Source: Podospora pseudoanserina
Taxonomy: Eukaryota > Ascomycota > Sordariomycetes > Sordariales > Podosporaceae
Direction: 5' to 3'
DNA: 64,000 nt
Assembly: GCF_035222485.1 (NCBI RefSeq)
Contig: NC_085922.1
Coordinates: 759,001-823,000, forward strand
The notes under the pieces are model-generated. The model ran no database searches. It had not been told where the DNA came from and saw only the letters and a list, made by a program, of their open reading frames with translations. Both the position numbers and the translations under genes were made by a program. Every line of letters starts with the position of its first letter. The stretch's first letter is position 1. Shown one piece after another: positions 56,051 through 64,000 of this stretch.

Positions 56051-59000
56051 TTGGATAGATGGTGGCTTGGGATTCTTGCATATTGGATGCAGCTTGTTTG
56101 GTCGAGGTCTATGGCTGGTGATGTCTGCTGTGTTGCATCTGGGAACTGCAGTGGGGCGAGGAATTGACCAATCAGATCACGTGCCCAGGCTGCCATCACC
56201 GACCGATATCTTTTGGCGAAGACCTGCCCTGGAAAATGCAATTCCTTCTTTGTGTTCTCTTTTCCATCTCTCTTTCTTCCAGCTTCGGATCACAAAATGG
56301 ATACACCGGTCCTCCAAATTTCTCAACGTTGGATTTATCGCCTCGTCTCAATGCAACGGCATCCCTAACGGTGGTATCTGCAACCCTAACCTTCTCTTTC
56401 GACCCCTCAGTTCAATGCGACGGCAGCACGGTTTCGCTGCTTCAACCCGCTCCCACCAGTAACAGCCCGGTCTTGCACAACATGCAAAATTAATGAGCAC
56501 CCGGCAGTTCCCCGTCATGGTGTGATATCCTTCATCGACTTCATACGAGTGCTGTGGTAGTGTTGATACGGGATCCTTGCCCAATCTATCGAGTTCGTGG
56601 TACTCGCCAGGTCAGCCTGTGTTTCGGCAAAGCCGTTTCCTCAAAAGTTGCTGTGAAGCGTGGCCGATTTCGGTATGCAGATACTGCTGTGCACATGGCT
56701 GGCTACTTGGTCCCTTCGGTTCAGTCACTGCCGAAGGATGCCGTCTCCATCGCTTTGGGCTTCGGCTCAACTTCTCAACTTGATGTCGACGGCTTACTGA
56801 GTCTCCAGCAGCAGCCCACAGGAGCCTGCAACTCGGCACAAGAAATGGTGACATGGATTGCCACGATGTGAATGATGCCGAGTGATCTATTTGACACACT
56901 TCGCAACCTATCCGATTCGAGATGTCACCGTATTGGCGCCTTGCCCTTGGACCGACCCTAGCTGCGCCCGGCCTGTTAGCCAGAACAACTGCATGATACG
57001 ACCATCTCTGGACCGTCTGCCTGAGTGCTCGAGTGGATGAGTCGACATTGCCAACCCCCTGTGCGGCCCTTTTGTGGTTACCTGCTTGGGGTGAAGCGTT
57101 TGGCACGCTGCGCAAGCTTCACGTCGTGCCAGCGGGTTGGGACATGGTTGCAACACTAGGCGCGGAACAAATCGCTGGCAGCCCCTCTTCGCCTAGGTCT
57201 AATGCCCGATTGGCATCACGGTTTCCCACATCATGGTGTTTTTCTGGAAGCCCACTGCTCTCGGATCGTCATCAAAACGACGTCGGCTAACACACAGGGG
57301 TACTGAACAGTGTCTCGGTTCTTGTACCTAGTGCCAGCCATTTACGGTGTCGAGGAGAACGCTCGGTGGTCGAATGTGAGACACTTAGAAAGAAAGAGGG
57401 GCAATGAAGACAAGAAGCAGAAGTGGTGTGGCAGCCCCGACGAAAATCAGCAACTCGCAGAGATCTGTGGGCACGCACACGCTCCAGGCAGTTCTCCAGA
57501 TTTACGAAGGGCGCCAAAACATTCGCTTCAGATATCGCTATCGCCGCCAAATCTCGGATTCTATGGTGCGACTGGTGATACGCGACAGAGAGGCACCGTT
57601 GGCGTCAGCCTTGTTGGTTGCCTTCTCTGCCGGGAGAGACCCATTCTTGGCTGTCATCTTGAGGCTCTGTTCTTTCTCTTTATGGGCTTGACTGGTGCCT
57701 CTCGCCGACACCCCGGCCTGAATTTGTCGATACTCTCGGATCAGTCCGACAGTATGCACGGTTCCAACAGCCGGTTGGCAGGACGTTGTATTCCTTTCAG
57801 GCTTTCCACGTGTGGGCACAGAGGCAACAGCTAGGCACTTCATCGGATTTCTGGTCACGAAGCTCAATTTTGTCTTCTCTTCTTTTCGGTAGAGCATCTC
57901 TCACTGGCTCTTGGCTTTGGAAGCTGAGATGGCAGGTGGGGTGCTCCAAGCTGCCTTTTTTGCCTTGTCCTTCTGTGACCCCTGCCAGCGCTCGCCTCGT
58001 GGATGTCACATCATCTCTACAAGTCGATCTGATGGTGTTGCCAATCCTCTGTCTTGTTACCGAAACGAGGCTCTACCCATGCGTACAAAGGCGGCAAAGC
58101 AGGCTCCACTCAATCAGGATGCCACTCTTTGGCACCACTCCGTCCCATTTAGAGAAACAATAGCAAACAGTGGCAGCCTCCGGGTCCAATTAGAGAGCAA
58201 TTTCAGACATGCGATGAGCCTTCTGCTGGCTACTAATGCTGGTCAAACCTGCCTTCCATGCGGAGGATGGTGTTCATTGGGTGAACCTGTTTGAAGGTCG
58301 GCATTTAAAAGCAAGCGAACACCATGACATGATGCCGCCTCGATCCGAGACATGTTGACGGTTTTCTCGAACACCTCGGATTATCAGCCACTGTACTCCC
58401 TTATCATCCTGGTTCTCTTTTATACTTTTGGTTGACCAGTGTTCCACACCTTTACGAATCCTTGGCCCCGCCACATCAGCTCTGAAGTATTTATTGCACC
58501 CCAAACCCCACGCTTTTGTAGTGGTTCTCCGGCCCCGGTCATCTCTCCGTGTGCTACTGCAGACTTGTTCGCCATTGCTTGCAGCACTTCTCGGCTGTCA
58601 GCTTGCATCATTCGCCAAAAGAGCTTAGGTATCGGTCACCTATCTCTCAACATATCCCACAACGACCGAGACCACCATCAACGTCCAGGTCAGCAAAAAG
58701 CACCGAATTCTCCATTCTATTAACTCGGAGATCGAGAAAGGAAAAGAGCTCGGACACAGTTCGACCAAACTTTGCCGTGGTCTGGGTCAGTCACACACCC
58801 TGCTGGACTTGGCACATCACCCGACACTACCAGCGGGCACCCCGGGTCCTCAACCTCGCCGTGCGTTGCCGCTCTACATCTGGAGAAAAAGTACTAAACT
58901 CGACTTCCTCAACGTCCCAACGTCTCAACGTCTCACCGACTCCTGCAGACTGTCTTGCCGAACACATCACCCTGCATCACTCTCGTCCGCCATCATCCAG

Positions 59001-59611
59001 TGAAGTGGCGGCGACTAGCGAGAACGGCAGCATCTTGGTGCCGCTCATCGGACGCACTACATTCTGTCTCTCTTGAACCAAGTAAGTCGCTTGCCTTCTC
59101 CATAAGTTGCCGGTTTGGAGAACACCTCTCCGTTTGTCGCATCGTCAGATGTCTCCCATCTACTCGGTCGCATTGGCACAGGCTCTGCAGTTGTGTACCA
59201 GCGAGTGGGAAGGTATTGGTTCATTTTGACCCGTCTTGTTTCGGGAGCCCACAGTTGGGTCACTGGCTCTTTTGTCCGCCTACTTTTCCGCGCAGTCATC
59301 ACCATCGTTCTGACCATTGGCAAGGCGACAACAGATCCTCAAATACGGACCCCCCGCGGGTCTAAGCTTCTTTCTTGACCACCCACGTTGCGCCTGCCAG
59401 TCGCACAACCTTATTGCAGTACAAGGCACCTACTCGGTCTGCAGTTTTGCACCACTGAAGTGCTCCTTCTGTGCCCCTCTTGGCCCTCAATACTCCGCAC
59501 CCACCAGACCAATACCTCAAGGCTTGATCTTCAACCAATCCAACCAATCTGCAACCCAACAATATCATCAGCTCTTTTGCCGTCTTTATTGCGAAGGTAT
59601 CCTTAGCAATC
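56051..59611. other. 3.5-kb gene-poor region upstream of the AAA+ ATPase
   Basis: Apart from a weak secreted-protein frame at 56236-56493, I see only short overlapping frames without family features. The last 500 bp contain TCCACC/CAACCAAT-like tracts (for example CCAATCCAACCAATCTG near 59535) that probably belong to the ATPase promoter. Confidence 0.4.
56236..56493 (+). CDS. Possible small secreted protein, weak
   Basis: From Met at 56236 there are 85 residues that begin with a convincing signal peptide (MQFLLCVLFSISLSSSFGS), followed by a Ser/Pro/Asn-rich part with PRLNATASLTVVSATLTFSF and one Cys. It lies divergent to the METTL16-like gene with 185 bp between starts. No homology is recognised, and an intron could extend it. 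It may be a chance frame. Confidence 0.22.
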   Translation: MQFLLCVLFSISLSSSFGSQNGYTGPPNFSTLDLSPRLNATASLTVVSATLTFSFDPSVQCDGSTVSLLQPAPTSNSPVLHNMQN

Positions 59612-62600
59612 ATGGAAACAGACAAGCACTCGCTTGAGGTGCGCGAGGGGAATCCGCCAGCCCCTGCTAACGGTGAGGAATGCAAGGCCCCAGTCGAAGG
59701 CAACCCCAAGGCAGCTGCCACAGACAAGAAAACCGGCGAGCGAGTGGCTGGCAAGCCAAAGGACAAGAAGAAGATCGAGAAGAAGTCGTCGAAAGCCAAG
59801 CGGAAGAAGAAGGCTGATGCCTTGCCCTCCTCCGACGAGAGCGCCACCGATGATGACACCAGCGAATCTGACTCCGCCTCGGACCATGACGATAGCTCCT
59901 CTGAGTCTGAGAGCGAGTCCAAGAAGAAGCGGGTGACAAAGAAGCGACACGAGGCTAGTAGGTCCAAGAGAAAGTCACGAAGCAAGAAGTCCAAGAAGCC
60001 TGTCACATCGGAGGAGTCCTCGTCTTCATCCGGCGAATCTGACTCTGATGCTTCCAAAGCCGAAACCGAGGATTGTTCTGAGGACGAGATGAGCCCACGA
60101 GAGGCGGTGAAACAGATGCACCTTCTTGTGGCGCAAGCGCAACAATTGGCGCAGCAGCAGCAACACTTGCCACTCGGTGTGCCCCTGTCTTCATCTCAAG
60201 GCATGCAGTTCCAGAGACAGAACGCCATGCCTTATTCTTTTAACCCTTCACGTCAGTATAACAACGACGACTATGACGGCGGTGCGCCCCCGAGCTTCAA
60301 TCCTCCTCGCAGTTCCAGGAGAGGGCCTCGTTTCGGCCAAACTCCTGGCGGGAGAGGCAACTATGGTCTGGGAGATCTGGACGCCGGCCTTTCTAATCTC
60401 CTGGACCCCAACCTTCTCGGCGACGGCAAGCGTCCGACCAAGGACAAAAAGGAGAGAAAGAAGCAGAAGAAGAAGGAGGAGGCGGCAAAGCTCAACTACA
60501 AGCGGGTTGACCAGGTTTGGGACAGCTCGATTCACAACTACAAGCTCCAGGACACGGCCGAGGGTTCGGTTGACTCGCAGTATCATGATTTTCTGTTTCA
60601 TGTGCGCAGAACTTTTGATTGGGAGGGCAAGTATAAGGCTACCATTGTCGACATCAAGAGTAAACTCCTACGCGAGTGCTTGCAGGATGTCATGGGCAAT
60701 GTTAAAGGCGTGTCATTGGTGGAGAGCACACCCAAGCTGGACCCCAATCTACTTTTTCTGTAAGTTGCCCTTACCTTTCGACTTGATGGAGGTGGCTAAC
60801 TTGATAATTGTAAGCTATCTCGATGATTTGAAGACAGCTCTGAAGGGCCTTAAACGGCGTACTTGCAAGGGTGCCAAGCGGGATCTTAAGAAGGAGCAGA
60901 AGCGTCTGGATGATAAGCGCAAACACCTGAAGGTCCTGATCAAGTACCTCGACAAGGACTATGCGGAGGTCAAAAAGAGGTGGGCGTCTGAAATCACATG
61001 GTTCATTCTCGATAGCTAACAGTGGTTAGTCTGTACCCGATGCTAAAGAACGGACTCATCACCTTTGACCTGCTCTGGGCCCTCTGGAAGCCCAACACTC
61101 TTGCTTTCGCCCACACCTACAGTTCGCCGGACGAGCCTCGCGTTTTCAAGGTTGAGATCGCAGAGAAACACTCCTCGTTCATGAAAGGCGACTACTATTA
61201 CTTGGAGGGTAAGTATTTCGAGTATGACGGCAAGCAGTTTGGTTACGGAAGCGTCTCAGAGGAGATTATGGAGTTTAGAGGCGCTCGCAAGATCACCAGC
61301 TTGAATTGCTATCCGCTCAGCTACCACAAGAACGAAGCCAGGGTGCGCGAGGAGCTGGTGGAGCGAGGCAAGAAGTTCGTCGGCCTGGCTGGTGTGTACT
61401 ACAAGAGTCATCAGGGCATGGCGTACTACAAGAAGAAGAAGGGAGTTGTCAAGGTCAATATCAATGGCCGGATCATGGTCGACCCTGCTATTCACAGGAG
61501 GATCAATCCCAACTACCCGATTTCGATGGTGCGGCCAAAGGACCACGACAGGTACTCGGATGATGAGTGCTCTGATGAGTCGGACTGTAGTGGATGTGGC
61601 TCTGATGACGAGGAGGAAGCGTTCAAGCGCAACACTCGTCTTTATAGACCCAAGCGGAGCGGCCCTCCTGAGAACAACACGGGGGAGAAGCTGGAAAAGG
61701 TTTCGGCGCAGAATGATGAGGTCGGTGAAGAGACCAAAGATGGGGAGGAGGCGGAGAACAAGGAGGTACCGGCCACTGGTTCCAAGGACGCCAAGAAAAT
61801 TCCCGAGTTCAGCGAGGAGGACTACTTGATTGCCTCTCCCGTGGTGCTTGGGTTCTCGTTTGCGGAAAAGCTGTGGCTTGAGTTTACCGTTTCTGGTGTC
61901 AAGGAGATTCAGTGGAACGAAACGGCGTATGACTCGCTGGTGCTCGAGTCCAAGACCAAAGACATAGTCAAGGCGTTGGTCGAGTCTCACAAGTACCATG
62001 CGGCCGAGAGTATCGACGATGTCATCCAAGGCAAGGGAAGAGGCCTGGTCGGTGAGTTTTTTCGCTCTCTTCGTAACATGCTGCATATCACTGACGAGCC
62101 TATAGCTGTTCTTCATGGTCCGCCTGGTACTGGCAAGACTTTGACAGCCGAGGGCATCTCGGAACTGCTCAAGTGTCCGCTCTACATGGTTTCCGCGGGC
62201 GAGCTGGGCACCGATTCTCGCTTCCTCGAGACCGAGTTACAAAAAATTCTCGACATTTGCCACGCCTGGGGCGCCATCCTCCTGCTCGACGAAGCGGACG
62301 TCTTCCTCGAGAAGAGGAACATGCACGACATTCACCGCAATGCTTTGGTGTCGATATTCCTCAAGCAGGTTGAATACGTGCAGAACATTCTCATCCTCAC
62401 TACGAACCGTGTAGAGGTATGTTGCCTGCCCTTGCTGTCGGTTTCTTGCTGACATGATAACACAGACATTTGATGACGCCTTCCAATCCCGTATTCACAT
62501 TGCCCTTCGCTACGGCAACCTCGAACAAAAGGCCAGGAAGGCCATCTTCAAGATTTTCATCGACCGCGTTCGTGCTCACGAGGGCAGCAAGCTTGGGCCG

Positions 62601-62813
62601 TTCACCGATAGCGATTACGAAAGTCTTTCCCGGAAGGAGCTGAACGGGAGGCAGATCAAGAACACGGTCAGGACGGCGCAGGCGCTGGCGGTTAACAAGG
62701 GCGAGCCCTTGTGTATGAGCCATATCCGGCAGGTCTTGGAGGTACAGGCAAACTTTGACCGGGATCTGAAGGGCGGGACGGGGTATCAGGACGCGATGAG
62801 GAGTTATTTCTAA
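59612..62813 (+). CDS. Large AAA+ ATPase with fungal DUF7025-type N-terminal region
   Basis: Five exons (59612-60759, 60815-60979, 61030-62051, 62106-62416, 62466-62813) encode 997 residues. The first about 230 residues are disordered, with long Lys- and Ser/Asp/Glu-rich runs (SESESESKKKRVTKKRHEAS) resembling a nuclear protein. Next, a basic region, then SLYPMLKNGLITFDLLWALW and KPNTLAFAHTY (about 437-465), typical of DUF7025, in front of a single AAA+ domain. Walker A is GPPGTGKT (783-790); Walker B is ILLLDEAD (about 836-843) followed by VFLEKR; sensor TTNR; arginine-finger region FQSRIHIALRY. The order DUF7025-AAA is common in filamentous fungi in many paralogous, poorly studied ATPases, some related to Bcs1-like or FtsH-like AAA domains. 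Its substrate is unknown. Intron 4 splits the Ala codon just before VLHGPPGTGKT. Confidence 0.88.
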
Positions 62814-63443
62814 GGAAGGTGGTTGGGTGATGAGAAGCGGCGGTAACAGCGCAGGCTGAGCACACATGGAGATTGGGTTGTTGTTGTACTATTGATTTTT
62901 GGTTCTGTGCTTTTGTTTTGTATTGCTTTTGCAAGCAGCAGTCGATACCATTAGTTGTAGCAGGGCGCGTTGTTTTCATCTCTCGGTCGGTATCAGGGCT
63001 ATGGGATCATGGTCAGGACATTTACTCATGCAAGAATGTGCACTTTTCAGGGATAGGGGAACAGTTCCAAAGCTTGTTACTCGGATTCTCGCCAATCATC
63101 TCTGATGCTGTCACCAATCGAGATGTAGTGTCGGGCCATCCCAACATCCCGACGGGAAGATTCCTACGTTTGTGCTATTGGCTCTTGGGCCCAGAACCGA
63201 ACAACAACATACCATGCTACCCAAGGAATGATATCTGCAATCGCCCCTCCAAAGTGGCATCGTGGAGTTGTCTATGACAATAGTTCTTTTACGTTTGTGT
63301 TTACCGATTGGCTCCTTATCCGGCTGCCTACGCTAACGAGCTCCGCGCGATGGAGTCGACGAGGTGTCCGCCCCCTGTTGAGTAGAGTGATGCCAAGACC
63401 TTTTTGTAAGGGGAGACCGCTTGAATCTTTGGTGGTTTGTTTG
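62814..63443. other. Intergenic, no gene seen
   Basis: 3' region of the ATPase gene and promoter of the small secreted protein gene. No convincing frame or RNA gene. Confidence 0.4.
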
Positions 63444-63450
63444 TATAAAA
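63444..63450 (+). promoter_or_regulatory. TATA box for the small secreted protein gene
   Basis: TATAAAA followed by a C-run and TCTCGG, 83 bp upstream of the start codon at 63533. Confidence 0.6.
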
Positions 63451-63532
63451 CCCCCCCCTCTGTCTCTCGGAGAGCAAGTTCGATATCAGCAGCACCATCC
63501 AACTCATCAGATCGTCAGCAAGCAAGACGAAA

Positions 63533-64000
63533 ATGAAGTTCACCCTCTCAGCCCTCACCCTTGCCCTCGCGGCCCTCCCCGAGCTTGCCTCGGCCGGGTT
63601 CGCGGCCTCGTGCACCTGGTCGTGGCAGGAGCCTAAATACGTCGTGGCCAACTGCAAGAAGAAGGACGGGAGCAACTTCCGGACGAGGCAGGACATGAAT
63701 TTGTGTGTGGGTGTTGACAATTGGACCGGGAGGCTCATCTCGCAGGATACGTAAGTTTTTCCTCTCCCTCCAACTAACGGACTAACCAACGCTGATGTTG
63801 ACATGTCGGAAAAGGGGCAACGCCTTTCTTGAATGCTGGGACACGCACAAGGACGGGAACACGGGGATCAGGTCTACTTGCTGGGATTTCACCGAGGCGG
63901 ATGTTGTTAGTACTGTGAATATTGGTGAGTTGAAACAACGACGATTCTTTGTCCAGTGATGGGTGGGTGGCTAATCTGCTGGTTTTTAGATGCCTACATG
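63533..64000 (+). CDS. Small secreted Cys-rich protein, CVNH-like, 3' end beyond the window
   Basis: Exons 63533-63750, 63815-63924 and 63990 onward. The signal peptide MKFTLSALTLALAALPELAS ends before AGFAAS. The mature part reads FAASCTWSWQEPKYVVANCK, then GSNFRTRQDMNLCVGVDNWTG, then AFLECWDTHKDGNTGIRSTC. The order 'SC - strand - A-x-C-x-x-x-D-G - M/L-N-x-C-V-G - N-x-x-G-x-L' resembles cyanovirin-N homology (CVNH) domains, which are mannose-binding lectins found in fungi and plants, though several spacings differ. Small secreted CVNH proteins have been proposed to act on the cell surface or in interactions. The TATA box and small size fit an inducible secreted protein. The gene is incomplete on the right, so the second half of any CVNH domain cannot be judged. 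Confidence 0.6.

Noticed and set aside
56554-56871. 105-codon plus-strand frame after the possible small secreted protein
   Set aside because: No conserved feature, and I could not connect it to the upstream frame by convincing splice sites.
57310-59076. Several overlapping frames of 100-175 codons upstream of the ATPase gene
   Set aside because: They overlap one another on both strands without domain motifs or good start context, so chance frames are likelier.
1-64000. tRNA, rRNA or CRISPR arrays
   Set aside because: I scanned for GTTCGAATC-type T-loops and for regularly spaced repeats and found none with a matching structure. The candidate at 13029 (GTTCAAATCC) is inside a coding frame with no cloverleaf. 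CRISPR is not expected in a fungus.

Overview
This is a filamentous ascomycete genome segment, most likely Sordariomycetes and probably Sordariales. The reasons are: short introns of about 50-60 nt with GTRNGT donors and CTAAC/CTGAC branch sites; recognisable fungal orthologues such as Nup49, Fip1, Rpc31 and the pyruvate dehydrogenase E2; a Zn2Cys6 regulator; a fungal-type ankyrin/CorA-like gene; and a DNA transposon reduced to AT-rich sequence in a way that looks like RIP (repeat-induced point mutation). The order is inferred from gene character, not from a search.

Left part (1-20.5 kb, all genes on the minus strand): a polytopic membrane protein cut by the window edge, a SET/MYND (SMYD-like) protein, a 1.27-kilo-residue coiled-coil protein of unknown role, two secreted Thr/Ser/Pro-rich cell-surface proteins with TATA-type promoters, and a Zn2Cys6 transcription factor. 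Spacers here are long (up to 3 kb) and carry tandem microsatellites.

Core housekeeping block (20.5-35.5 kb): pyruvate dehydrogenase E2, the ARF-GEF Sec7, an Hsm3/PSMD5-like proteasome chaperone, RNA polymerase III subunit Rpc31, nucleoporin Nup49 and the polyadenylation factor Fip1. Pairs are divergent (E2/Sec7, Hsm3/Rpc31, Nup49/Fip1) or convergent (Sec7/Hsm3, Rpc31/Nup49), with 370-490 bp spacers for all but E2/Sec7. The block mixes metabolism, traffic, transcription, export and 3'-end processing.

Accessory part (36.5-52.2 kb): one 12-exon minus-strand gene encodes an N-terminal alpha/beta-hydrolase-like domain without the usual nucleophile serine, ankyrin repeats, a conserved fungal linker and a CorA-like two-helix membrane module. 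Its first membrane helix carries an apparent one-base frameshift. Next to it lie decayed gene remnants (43.4-45.3 kb), a complete-length but RIP-destroyed Fot1/pogo-type Tc1-mariner transposon with 25-bp inverted ends and a TA duplication (46170-48010), and about 4 kb without a convincing gene.

Right part (52.2-64 kb): a small membrane protein, a XAP5 protein and a METTL16-type U6 snRNA m6A methyltransferase in tandem, a 3-kb gene-poor stretch, a large AAA+ ATPase of the fungal DUF7025 type, and the 5' part of a small secreted Cys-rich protein that resembles CVNH domains and runs off the window. Exon borders below were read from splice consensus and reading-frame continuity. No transcript or database evidence was available.
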